A stretch of DNA of 32,129 nucleotides from Deltaproteobacteria bacterium (GCA_031273455.1 JAISRZ010000036.1:1-32129), one strand, 5' to 3'. Shown: positions 16,310 to 24,949, counted from the first letter of the stretch. The notes: generated from the letters alone by a model not told the origin. Program-made: numbers and translations.

Positions 16310-16655
16310 TCAAGGAGTTGGTGGCGTTCGCTGAATCTTCTTGACCTCATCCAGGCTTAGTTCGACTAACTCGGCGACTTTTTCCGGTGGAAAGCCTTTT
16401 TTTAGAAGGTTAGCGGCGCGTCTAATTCTGACTTCCTCTCGGCATAAGCGCGTAAGCCTCCGCCCGGCGTTCCGCTATAACTTTCAAGATACCTTCCGCT
16501 AGGACTTTCGCAACGGCGCTCGCTCGGACTTTCGCTCGGTTAGTCGCTATGGCTTCCAAGAGACCTTCCGCCAGGCCTTCCGCTCGGCCTTCCGCTCGAC
16601 CTCTCGCTTCCTTGGCCTCGCCATACTCCTCGTAAGAAAGCTCCCTGAACAGCAT
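16310..16655 (-). pseudogene. Rpn-family C-terminal tail remnant, copy 3 (frameshifted)
   Basis: Same layout as copy 1: MLFRELSYEEYGEAKEARG, several A-E-G repeats, then a stop after SQN and a shifted frame giving AANLLKKGFPPEKVAELV, SLDEVKKIQ and a PPTP end at 16310. Upstream on the minus strand (16860-16660) a further coding-like stretch, KVLANAFVSDYYYGGDSL then TTWFSNAPELRNN, survives in another frame. I did not recognise that part as a named domain. Confidence 0.6.
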
Positions 16656-17102
16656 ATCCTCGCCCTCCCGAGAAATCCCAACTTAACCTGGTCGCTACCT
16701 TAAAGTGATCCATCCCGCCTAAAGAAAAGTCTCGAGCGTTATTCCGTAGCTCGGGCGCGTTGGAAAACCAGGTGGTCATTAGGCTATCGCCGCCATAATA
16801 ATAGTCACTAACGAAGGCGTTAGCTAAAACCTTTCGGCTAGAACAATCAGACCTAATAACCCAGCGTAGGTCGCCAGTTAATGACCTGGCCGTTTTCTAT
16901 GTCATTGTCGCGCTGGGCCAGATCCTTGGGATCGGCGTAGCGTATTTACCTTAAGATCGCCGAGTTTTACGCCAAAGAGCTTTTCCGCGAACCCAGGTCA
17001 TAAAGACTTACCGGCCATTTAGGGTAATGGGGAAACTAACGGAGAGGGCTCTAAGTGGGCGCTTAAAGAGTCGCCGCTATTCCTCTAGGTTCTCCTCAGT
17101 GA

Positions 17103-17253
17103 CTAAAGCTTTTTCGTCCGCTCATCAACCAAAGTCTCTAGTTCCCGGGTTAAGCTCTCGTTTTTGGCGTTAACCGCAAACCAAAGCCATGAAGGCCAAG
17201 AGCGAGATGAGCCTAAAAAAAAACGCCAAGAAAGGGATGGCGTTGTTTACCCC
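17103..17253 (-). pseudogene. Sensor histidine kinase remnant: membrane segment plus coiled-coil linker
   Basis: On the minus strand a hydrophobic segment (PFLAFFFRLISLLAFMALV) is followed, after a one-frame slip near 17172, by AVNAKNESLTRELETLVDER and TKKL. This is the usual junction between the last membrane helix and the L-E-x-L-V-x-E-R-T-x-x-L coiled coil in front of the kinase core. A further TEENLEE continues in another frame. The HisKA and ATPase domains are absent. The piece is a decayed fragment about 150 bases long, flanked by non-coding sequence. Confidence 0.5.
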
Positions 17254-17485
17254 GAGTGTTTAAGAGAAGACTCATTATGCGCTCGGTTTTACCTTAGCTA
17301 AGCTTGTTAAGCGATAAGAGGGTTAAATCCTTGGCTTGAGGCATACGTTTCTAGTAGTAAATTTTAGCGCGAAGCAGGATCGATCACGTCTAAAGAGGGC
17401 AAAAGCCAAGCTGAGTTGAGTTGGGTTTTAGCCTCTCTGTAGACGCGAGTTGCGCGCGCGCCAATAAAAGACTAGGAGCTGGCGG

Positions 17486-17654
17486 CTATTGCTGAATCTT
17501 CTTGACCTCATCCGGGCTTAGTTCGACTAACTCGGCGACTTCTTCCGGTGGAAAGCCTTTTTTTAGAAGGTTAGCGGCGATTTTTAATGAGTTTTTTATC
17601 GTGCCTCTCGCTTCCTTGGCCGCACCATACTCCTCATAAGAAAGTTCCCTGAAC
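17486..17654 (-). pseudogene. Rpn-family C-terminal tail remnant, copy 4 (N-terminus lost)
   Basis: Homology to the other copies starts at 17654 (FRELSYEEYGAAKEARG; the ML codons are gone) and runs in one frame through SLKIAANLLKKGFPPEEVAE to SPDEVKKIQQ and a TAG at 17486. The CAATAAAAG block just below it (17462-17470) is shared with copies 2 and 3. It lies about 830 bases from copy 3, separated by the histidine-kinase fragment. Confidence 0.6.
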
Positions 17655-18269
17655 GCTAGCAACCTTTAACGCGATTTCGTTCTATAAAATATAACTATTT
17701 TAAACGCTAACATAATAACCGCGAAAATATCTTTAGTGTTCTTTATATTTTTGGTGGTAAAAATATAAATCTCGCGGCTTACGTTTTAGAACATAAATTC
17801 CGACCAAATCCCGCCGCCATCGAGTCTTTAGGACCTTCGCGTTAAGCTCCAGCGCATCGCTAATACGCGGCCATTACGCTTAAATACCTGTCCGAAAAGA
17901 ATTAATACTATAAAATACAACGCTGACCGAAAAAAGTCAAGACCCAAAGACGATTTTTTCGCGGTTAACCATTTAAACGTGAGCGCCCTTTTTAGATCCT
18001 TGGCTTAAACTAATTTAATGAAGTCTAACTGAAATAGCTGGGTAACCCCTAGCCAGCCGTTAGCGATGACTAGCCCTTAATCCCAAAAGACGTTTAAAGG
18101 TGAGTTAAAAAATATGGTAATTTAGCGGGTCCAGTTGGGAGAGGAGTGGTTAAGAGTAAAGGCGAACATGTTAAAGGGCGATTGGCCCTTTTAAACTCGA
18201 CCGTTAGGGCTTAATCTAAAAACCATTAAGGCCACCGCTAAGCCCAGAGCTTAGGGGAGCCGCCCTAGG
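17655..18269. other. Intergenic region, no gene recognised
   Basis: About 615 bases with stops in all frames and no hairpin terminator, RNA gene or clear promoter that I can identify. It lies between two gene remnants and is probably decayed coding sequence. Confidence 0.4.
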
Positions 18270-18890
18270 TTAGGCTTGGAAACCGTAACCCCTATCAGCT
18301 GGGATTAGCGGGCTCGCCATTGGCCGGCTCTGGGGGTTCGGGTCTTTAGGCGCGGATTCGGGTTTAATCCAGCGGTTTAAGGCCGTAAACCGCTCGGAGA
18401 GGTTAATGGGTTTCGTGATGTGATCGTTCATGCCCGCGGCCAAGCTTAGCTCCCGATCGCCGCTCATGGCGTGGGCCGTCAAGGCCACGATGGGGATCTT
18501 CTCGTAACCAGCGATGGATCGAATGGTTTTGATGGCCGTTAGCCCGTCCATTTCCGGCGACTGGATGTCCATTAACACCAGGTCATAAGGCGAGGCTTGG
18601 ACCATGTTGACGGTCTCTAAGCCATTGTTGGCGATACTGACCACAAAGTCGGCGTTCTTTAACAGCTTTCTGGCCACCAACTGGTTAACCTCATTGTCCT
18701 CAGCCAGTAAGATCCGGGACCACTTTAAGTGGGCCACTTGCGCGGGATCGGCTTTTAAAACGGAATCGGTCTTCTTCGGTTTCTGGGGCTCTAAGCCCAC
18801 ATTTAAAACCTTGGTTAAGGCGTTTAAAACCGAGGAGGCGGAGATGGGTTTAGGCGCGATGGCCTTAACGCCGTGATCCCGGGCAAGTGA
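18270..18890 (-). pseudogene. C-terminal remnant of a hybrid histidine kinase (end of one receiver domain plus one complete receiver domain)
   Basis: From the in-frame GTG at 18800, 176 residues hold a complete receiver domain: acidic pair E34-D35 (LLAEDNEVNQ), phosphoacceptor D78 in LMDIQSPEMDG, T108 in VALTAHAM, K130 in HITKPI. The same frame is open upstream and codes ARDHGVKAIAPKPISASS, the last helix and K-P-I loop of a preceding receiver domain. Tandem receiver domains of this kind sit at the C-terminus of hybrid sensor kinases; the sensor, HisKA and ATPase parts are absent. There is no credible start. A stand-alone receiver protein is possible but less likely. The first domain lacks its phosphoacceptor part. 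Confidence 0.65.
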
Positions 18891-19424
18891 GTGTGGCCAG
18901 GTGAGAGAGGGATTTTCTTTAACCGTTTTATTCTCCTTATCGTCTTGACGCCGAAAAAAGCTCGCCCAGTCCCCTTGGCCGGTAGTTAAAAGGCGGCCTA
19001 TCCAAGTTCGAGGATCAATTGGGAGCGACTCCCCACCTTCAATCTAGATTTCACAAATTTTGACAATGTCTTGATCGTCCTTAATATATATTGTATGATC
19101 ATAAGCTGAACCTTAAGTTTACGCCTTAAATCGCAAATTGATGCCTAGGAGTGATAAAACGCTAAAGAAATAGAGGGGCCCGTTAAAACCCCGGAAAGAC
19201 GCGCCTAGTTCGCTTTGGTGACTTAATCGGTTAATCACTAAGGTTTTAGGCTGAAAACGGCTAAAAAAATAACTAAATCGCGTTTATAAGCCTAGTAAAA
19301 TTTATATTTTTACTAAATTATTTTAAATAAACTTATTTTACAGTTAAAATCCCGATATTTAAACGACTTCTCATAAGTCTAAAGCTATCGGGCTCGGCGA
19401 CATTAAAGCTTAAGGCCTTGGCCC
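18891..19424. other. Intergenic region before paralogue 2, with a promoter-like pair
   Basis: No gene recognised. The minus-strand frame of the receiver remnant stays open to 19043 but shows no known domain there. TTGACA at 19060-19065 with AATATA at 19083-19088 (17-base spacer) resembles a plus-strand sigma-70 promoter. It is more than 330 bases from the next gene, so its relevance is uncertain. The stretch 19260-19370 is very AT-rich. Confidence 0.35.
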
Positions 19425-20273
19425 ATGTTAAAAAAGATCTTTAATAAAATTTTAAAAATAGCGGGTTTAACCGTCGCCGCGTTAGCCATCATTCCGATAT
19501 CCGCGTTTTGTTTTATGGGCCTGGGCAAAGCGGTGGTCGGGTTTATCGTTTTGACAGAAATTATTGCTTATTTTGGTGGATTTTTTTATATTATTTCTAA
19601 TGATAGCGATAAAAAGGAGAAATTACCCTATATCAACCCTAAAGAAGCTCAAGAGAAATTGCCGCCGAGTGACCCCAAAGGCCAGAGAGAAAGATTGGAA
19701 TTCTTCGACAAAAACGACCTTAAGGTGGAAGTGGAATACACCGATGATAACATCGTTAAGGATATTGTCAAACTTATTTATAAATTTCGAGAATATATTG
19801 AATCTAATGGCAAAACATTTAAATATAAACTATTACTTATTATTAACTATAGCGTAAAATTTGTTAAAAAAAGAAATTTAATAGACAAATCTTTATTGTC
19901 ACATTTAGACAAAACAGAACTTAGTTTCGCTAAATTTTCCACTATATTGCTTAACATTGATAATTCAGTTAAACAAAATTTAAATGATATATTAATGCGT
20001 TTACTTTCATTTGACGAAACTGAATATGAGGAAATTTTAAAATATCAAAATCCATCCTCTAGAAATTATATTGAGCGCAAAGATATATTTGATGAATACG
20101 TTAATTATATTAATACTTCAATCAATTTTTTAGATAGTATTCTTATAAAGATTGACAAACTTCAACTTGAATCCACAAAAATAAAATCTTTAGATGTTAA
20201 TGATATTGATAATTTAACTTCAATTAAAGATATTGATAATTTAATTAAAACAATGAAATTTTATAAAGTTTAA
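19425..20273 (+). CDS. Membrane-anchored helical protein, XpaC-like paralogue 2
   Basis: 282 residues. Two hydrophobic segments (about 11-34 and 37-57) form the anchor. A Lys/Pro/Glu linker (KEKLPYINPKEAQEKLPP) and a helical cytoplasmic domain follow, with the same blocks as the other two paralogues: FFDKNDLKVEVEYTDDNIVK, YSVKFVKKRNLIDKSLL, KTELSFAKFSTILLNIDNSV, LLSFDETEYEEI, IFDEYVNYINTS, FLDSILIKIDKLQLES and a final LIKTMKFYK. The start ATG has no strong ribosome binding site. Codon use switches from GC-rich (first third) to AT-rich (remainder). It is intact, so it is the best representative of the family here. I infer an XpaC-like partner of TelA from topology and location; no enzymatic motif is visible. 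Confidence 0.6.
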   Translation: MLKKIFNKILKIAGLTVAALAIIPISAFCFMGLGKAVVGFIVLTEIIAYFGGFFYIISNDSDKKEKLPYINPKEAQEKLPPSDPKGQRERLEFFDKNDLKVEVEYTDDNIVKDIVKLIYKFREYIESNGKTFKYKLLLIINYSVKFVKKRNLIDKSLLSHLDKTELSFAKFSTILLNIDNSVKQNLNDILMRLLSFDETEYEEILKYQNPSSRNYIERKDIFDEYVNYINTSINFLDSILIKIDKLQLESTKIKSLDVNDIDNLTSIKDIDNLIKTMKFYKV

Positions 20274-20467
20274 TCTTCTAGCCGTTGGTTGACCCTGTGG
20301 CTGTTGGCCCTGGGACCCTTTTGAGTGGACCTTTGACCTTGACGCTAAACTAAATTCATAAATCGACTTAATTTATAGTTAAACCACAAATTTCAACCGC
20401 TTCTAATAGGCTAACCCTATGGGATCTAGCGTACTTAGAGGCGTAAGGTATATTAAGGCCTTTTTCC

Positions 20468-21420
20468 ATGTTCTGTGTTAAATTCTTAAAGTTCTGTTTT
20501 AAAGCCATACAATTTCTTTTATTTGCTGTATTTGCAGTTGTTTGTTTCATATTAACCATTTATTATTTAGGAGATTACAATATATTATTAGTTTTATTAC
20601 TTGTTGTTGCCGAATTTATAGTTTATTTTAAAATTTCAAAATACATTATTACTAAAAAATCACAAGACTCTGAAAAATTGCCTAAAGTATCACCAGTTGA
20701 CGGTAAAGACGCATTACCTAACCCGCTACCCAGCGATCCGCGGGATCTAACGCCTCTACCCTTAACTGACCTGACCAACAACGCGGTTAAGGAAAAATCG
20801 CCTGACCTCGTGAAAAGCGTGAAAAACGAAGTTAAGAATAAAACAGATTATTTTGATAAAGATGACATTAAGATAAATTTGAAAAATTCCGATGATACTA
20901 TTGTTAAAGATATTACTGGACTTATTATTAAATTAAACGATTATATTAACGATAACGGCGAAACATTTAAGAGTAAACTTATATAATAATTAATTTTAGT
21001 GTTAAATTTATCAAAAAAAGACTCTTGATTGACAAATATCTATTGGATAATTTAAATAAAACTGAGCTTAGTTACGATAAATTTACTGGTATATTATTAA
21101 ATATTGATAATTCTGTTAAACAAATTTTAAATGATGTTTTAATTAATTTATATTCATTTGATGAAAATGAATATGAGGAAATGTTAAAATCTCTAGTTCC
21201 ATCTTCTAAAAGTTATCAAGAACGTAAGGCCATATTTGACGAATATTTTAATTATATTAACACTTCTATTAATTTTTTAGACAGTATTCTCATAAAATTA
21301 GACAAACTACAATTAGAAACAACCAAAATTAAGACTTTAAACGTTACTAATATTGAATCTTTTGATTCAATTAAAGATATTAACACCCTAATTACAACAA
21401 TAAAACTGTATAAAATTTAA
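20468..21420 (+). pseudogene. XpaC-like paralogue 3, broken by a one-base deletion
   Basis: The first part (20468-20986) codes two hydrophobic segments (about 10-33 and 40-56), a Pro/Asp-rich linker (NPLPSDPRDLTPLPLTD) and YFDKDDIKINL...DDTIVKDI. It stops at TAA TAA after FKSKLI. The remainder of the domain continues in another frame, from INFSVKFIKK at about 20992 to the shared C-terminus LITTIKLYKI at 21420. Alignment with paralogue 2 shows exactly one base missing near 20983. The two halves together would give about 317 residues. The linker is GC-rich inside otherwise AT-rich sequence. No slippery heptamer is apparent, so I treat it as a recent pseudogene or an assembly error. Confidence 0.7.
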
Positions 21421-21449
21421 TCTCCAATTTAATCACCAATTTAATCTCC
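21414..21449 (+). repeat. 12-bp tandem repeat across the stop codon of paralogue 3
   Basis: AATTTAATCTCC, AATTTAATCACC and AATTTAATCTCC follow one another; the TAA in the first unit (21418-21420) is the stop of the gene. Confidence 0.85.
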
Positions 21450-21462
21450 TAGTCGCCCATTC

Positions 21463-21535
21463 TGGCTCCAAGTTCTGGGCGCAAGTTTCTGGCCTCAAAG
21501 TTCGGATCGCGCTAAAAGCTCCCGCTAAAAGTTCG
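21463..21535 (+). repeat. Degenerate 13-14-bp repeats
   Basis: TGGCTCCAAGTTC (21463), TGGGCGCAAGTTTC (21476) and TGGCCTCAAAGTTC (21490) are adjacent. They are followed by CGCTAAAAGCTCC (21510) and CGCTAAAAGTTCG (21523). The stretch 21421-21977 holds no gene. Confidence 0.7.
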
Positions 21536-21761
21536 CCCTAACTTCTTTCTGGCCGATCTTTTAACCGCCTTTCGCCCCCCAGCCCCCATAATCCCTTAAT
21601 ATTTCTAGCCCCTCAAGCTGAAATGACCTTTCTTAAAACGACTTTGGGACCCTTAAAGAAATAGCGTTCGCTCTTATCTTTCGCCCAGTCGGGGATTAGT
21701 TGGGCGCGCCCGCCTTGGCCAAACTTAAGCCCAACCGCCGCCAGCCGGTCTAACGGGATTT

Positions 21762-21790
21762 TTGACTCTAATTAAAGTTCGTGCTAGAAT
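21762..21790 (+). promoter_or_regulatory. Sigma-70-type promoter for the VWA-telA unit
   Basis: TTGACT (21762-21767), 17-base spacer, TAGAAT (21785-21790): one mismatch to each consensus hexamer. Transcription would start near 21797 and give a leader of about 180 bases before the ATG at 21978. It is the best box pair in the 557-base gap. A second TATAAT at 21921 lacks a good -35. Confidence 0.55.
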
Positions 21791-21977
21791 TACGCCCATT
21801 GATCGCTATTTCTTTCTCCCAAAAAATATTAAAATAATTTTTGATCCTTTTTTTTAGGGACAAAAAGAACACTTAATTAATAATTAACGATTCTTTCCCG
21901 AAAAATGACCTAGATCATTTTATAATTATTGCCCAGCTATCGCCAGCGAGCCCTTTCGCGTTCCGGTTGAGCGAACT

Positions 21978-23735
21978 ATGCGGACCAAATTGTCAGACAC
22001 TAAAACCTTCTCGGTTCAAAGTTATAGGGCTCTGATCGCCGCCTTGATTGTTTTGACCGTTCTGTGCGGAGTTCTGACCTATCTTCTGTTTCGGAAGAAC
22101 CCGGACCCCAACGCCATTCTAGCCCCCAGCTCGGACTATGAGGGTTTAAGCGAGTATGAGGCCAAAAGGGTTTTAAACCAGCTCTACGAAAAAGTGCAGG
22201 TCACCACCTTACCGGCCATTAAAGAGAACGTGGATCTGGAAAAGGTGGACTTGGCCGAGATCCTGCCGGACATTAACAAATTCCCTCTCCTCGTGGCCCC
22301 GGTTAAGAACACCTTTTCCGTGGAAATAGCCTCTTCCCCGGAAAAAGCCTCCCCACTTGGCCCAAGGTCCAAAGCCAACCGCTGGTTAGTGGACATGGCC
22401 GAAAAATTTAACCGCCAAAAGATCTTCTTAAAAGGCCAGCAAGTCTCGGTGAGCGTCCGCTCTCTCCCCTCTGGGCTGGCCATGGATTACATTATTTCCC
22501 AAAAGTACATCCCCGACGCCTTTACCCCGTCCAATTCCTTGTGGGGCGACGCTTTAAAGGCTCAAGGCCATTCCTATAAGCTCATGGGCGAAAAGCTGGT
22601 CGGGAACGTGGCGGGGATTGTCATTGAGAAATCCAAGTACGCGGGGTTCCTAGCCAAGTACAAAGAGGTCAGCGTGCCGACCGTGGTCCAAGCCGTCAAC
22701 CAAGGGAACTTCACCTTAGGCTACACCAACCCGGTCATCTCCTCGACCGGGGCTAACTTTATGATGTCCCTTCTGTACCATGAGAGCCCAAACGACCCCT
22801 TAAGCGAGGAGGCTAAGGCGGCCTACGAAAAGTTCCAGAACAATATCCCCTTTGTGGCCTTCACCACTCTCCAGATGACCGAGGCGGCCAAATCCGGGGT
22901 CTTCGATGGCTTTATCTACGAGTACCAGCAGTTTTTAAACTCCCCGGAGTTAAAGGAGAACTACGTCTTCACCCCGTTTGGCATCCGTCACGATAGCCCG
23001 GTTTACGTCTTAAACAACTTAGATAAGACCAAGCTGGAGCTAGTGACTATGTTCATAACTTTCTGCCGCTTCCCCGAGGCCCAGAAGCTGGCTAAAAACT
23101 ACGGCTTTAACCAGTTTGAGTCTTACGCCGGGCGGCCCACTTTAAAAGGCCGTTACTTGCCCGAGGCTCAAAAGCTCTTCTTGGAGAAAAAGACCGGGGA
23201 TCGGGCGGTGGTGGCCGTTTTCGTGGCCGATATCTCGGGTAGCATGGCCGGGGCCCCGTTAAGATCTTTAAAGCGCTCCTTAATCCACGGATCCAAGGAG
23301 ATTAGCTACAACAACTACATCGGCCTTGTCCAGTTTAGCGACCAAGTCCAGATCGCCTTGCCCATTGGTCGCTTTGACCTTAATCAACGGGCTTTTTTCA
23401 CTGGGGCGGTCAACAATATGACCTCCGGCGGGGGCACGGCCATGTATGACGGAATCATCGTGGCCGCTAAGATGTTGGAGGACATCCAAAGCGATCTGCC
23501 GGACGCCATCCCCATGATCATCGTCCTCTCCGATGGGGAGACGGTGGAGGGCCACACCTTTGAGCAAGTGGCCCCGGTCATTCGGGGTCTTCGGATCCCC
23601 ATCTACACCATTGGTTATAACGCGGACCTTAAAAACCTGCGCGCGGTTTCCTCCATTAACGAAGCCGCCAGTTTAGAGGCCGACACGGAAGATATCGTTT
23701 ATAAGTTACGCGGATTTTTTAACGCGGAAATGTAA
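21978..23735 (+). CDS. Membrane-anchored solute-binding-like protein fused to a VWA domain
   Basis: 585 residues. One N-terminal membrane segment (about residues 17-37, ALIAALIVLTVLCGVLTYLL) leaves the rest outside the cytoplasm. Residues about 105-400 resemble a type 2 periplasmic solute-binding fold (KANRWLVDMAEKFN, MDYIISQKYIPDAFTPSNSL, VNQGNFTLGYTNPVISSTG, FCRFPEAQKLAKNYGF). The C-terminal VWA domain (about 410-585) has a complete metal-binding MIDAS: D418-x-S-x-S in DISGSM, T487 in GGGTAM, D519 in LSDGE. It should bind a protein ligand through Mg2+. The telA-like gene starts 20 bases later. VWA proteins with TelA and XpaC are recurrent neighbours in stress and tellurite-resistance loci; the ligand here is unknown. 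Confidence 0.8.
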   Translation: MRTKLSDTKTFSVQSYRALIAALIVLTVLCGVLTYLLFRKNPDPNAILAPSSDYEGLSEYEAKRVLNQLYEKVQVTTLPAIKENVDLEKVDLAEILPDINKFPLLVAPVKNTFSVEIASSPEKASPLGPRSKANRWLVDMAEKFNRQKIFLKGQQVSVSVRSLPSGLAMDYIISQKYIPDAFTPSNSLWGDALKAQGHSYKLMGEKLVGNVAGIVIEKSKYAGFLAKYKEVSVPTVVQAVNQGNFTLGYTNPVISSTGANFMMSLLYHESPNDPLSEEAKAAYEKFQNNIPFVAFTTLQMTEAAKSGVFDGFIYEYQQFLNSPELKENYVFTPFGIRHDSPVYVLNNLDKTKLELVTMFITFCRFPEAQKLAKNYGFNQFESYAGRPTLKGRYLPEAQKLFLEKKTGDRAVVAVFVADISGSMAGAPLRSLKRSLIHGSKEISYNNYIGLVQFSDQVQIALPIGRFDLNQRAFFTGAVNNMTSGGGTAMYDGIIVAAKMLEDIQSDLPDAIPMIIVLSDGETVEGHTFEQVAPVIRGLRIPIYTIGYNADLKNLRAVSSINEAASLEADTEDIVYKLRGFFNAEM

Positions 23736-23755
23736 ATTGCCTGGAGTGAAGTTTT

Positions 23756-24949
23756 ATGTCTGAGTTTTCCATGACCGTTTTCGACCCCGCCGCCATCGCC
23801 GATAAGGTGGTGTCCGAGGAAAAGCCTTTATCCGAGGAGGCCAAAGCCTTGCGGCTCCAGGCGGACAATAACGCTAAAGCCATCCTGGAGTCCCCCACCG
23901 ACTCTTTGGAGGACCGGCGAAAGATTTTAACGCCCATTGAGGAGTTTGGCTTAAAGACCATGAGCGCCTCCAGGTCTAAGACCTCGTTTTTAAGCGTCTC
24001 CATCAATAAACTGGCTCAATCCGGGCAAGAAGGCGGGGTCATCAGCCAAGCTTTGGAGAACCTGGATAAGGAGATTAAAGAGCTCGACCCCACGGCCGTG
24101 GACTTTATGAGCAAAGGCTTTTTAGGGATCTTCTTTAACCCGGTCAAAAAGTATTTCAATAAGTACAAAAAAGCGGAAACGGTCATTTCCGATATCATTA
24201 ACTCTTTGGAAGCGGGCAAAGACACTTTAAAGCGCGACAACGTGACCTTAGAGGTGGAGCAGGCTTCTTTGCGGGATCTCTCCAAAAAACTCCGGAAGGA
24301 AATCGAGTTCGCCACGGCCATGGACGAGGCCATCGCCAAGCGTTTGGACGAGGCTAAGGCCACCAACCAGGATCCCGACAAGATCCGCTTCATTGAAGAA
24401 GAAATCCTCTTCCCCTTGCGCCAAAGGGTCATGGATTTAAACCAGATGCTGGTGGTCAACCATCAGGGCATCATCTCCATGGAAGTGACCGGTCGCAACA
24501 ACAAAGAGCTGATTCGCGGCGTGGATCGGGCCTTAAACGTCACGGTCACGGCCTTACGGACCTCGGTCATGGTGGCTGGGGCCTTATACAATCAGAAGAT
24601 CGTCCTCAATAAGATCCAGGCCTTAAACGAGACCACGGCCAGCATCATCTCCGCCACTTCCACCATGCTCAAAGAGCAAGGCACCGAGATCCAGAAGCAA
24701 GCCATGTCCTCGACAATTTCCGTGGATGTCTTAAAGAAATCGTTTGATGACGTTTTGTGGTCTTTAGACGAGATTAGCCGTTACAAGCGCGAGGCCTTAC
24801 CGAAGTTGCAGGACACCATTGGGAAGTTTCGGGAGCTGGCCTCCCAGGGCGAGGCGGCCATCAACCGAATGGAAAGAGGGGATCGGTTAAGCCTGGACCA
24901 ACATAACCCCGAGGCTTTACCGAACGGCCCAGAGCCCCCGAAGGCTTAA
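23756..24949 (+). CDS. TelA-family toxic anion resistance protein
   Basis: 397 residues, the usual TelA (PF05816) size, soluble and almost wholly helical. The family pattern is visible: an N-terminal helical bundle, KGFLGIFFNPVKKYFNKYKK near 120-140, paired helices with DNVTLEVEQASLRDLSKKL, then LNQMLVVNHQGIISMEVTGR and NNKELIRGVDRALNVTVTAL, and a terminal coiled region. TelA proteins are linked to tellurite, phage and antibiotic stress tolerance; the mechanism is not settled. GGAG about 12 bases before the ATG and a 20-base gap to the VWA gene indicate one transcript. The end converges with the minus-strand XdhC-like gene 38 bases away. Confidence 0.88.
   Translation: MSEFSMTVFDPAAIADKVVSEEKPLSEEAKALRLQADNNAKAILESPTDSLEDRRKILTPIEEFGLKTMSASRSKTSFLSVSINKLAQSGQEGGVISQALENLDKEIKELDPTAVDFMSKGFLGIFFNPVKKYFNKYKKAETVISDIINSLEAGKDTLKRDNVTLEVEQASLRDLSKKLRKEIEFATAMDEAIAKRLDEAKATNQDPDKIRFIEEEILFPLRQRVMDLNQMLVVNHQGIISMEVTGRNNKELIRGVDRALNVTVTALRTSVMVAGALYNQKIVLNKIQALNETTASIISATSTMLKEQGTEIQKQAMSSTISVDVLKKSFDDVLWSLDEISRYKREALPKLQDTIGKFRELASQGEAAINRMERGDRLSLDQHNPEALPNGPEPPKA

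Larger units (their letters stand above)
15346..16880. repeat. Tandem segmental duplication containing Rpn-tail copies 1-3
   Basis: Three units of roughly 400-600 bases repeat both the coding tail and its flanks. Each holds the tail, then a spacer with shared blocks such as CGCGTTGGAAAA.CAGGTCATTA and CCCAAGATTAGCCTCGTTTGTCA (separated by gaps of different length), and CAATAAAA before the next tail. Read on the minus strand, the spacers of copies 1 and 3 share SNAxELRNN-type peptides, so the unit was once longer coding sequence. Copy 2 has a shortened spacer. Divergence between units points to old duplication followed by decay. Confidence 0.65.

Noticed and set aside
20984..21025. Programmed frameshift in paralogue 3
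   Set aside because: Two consecutive stops and no slippery heptamer or stimulatory hairpin; paralogue 2 is continuous at this place.
14504..21420. Calling the three paralogues hydrolases because XpaC is named for indolyl phosphate hydrolysis
   Set aside because: No catalytic motif is visible and the XpaC link itself is only inferred.
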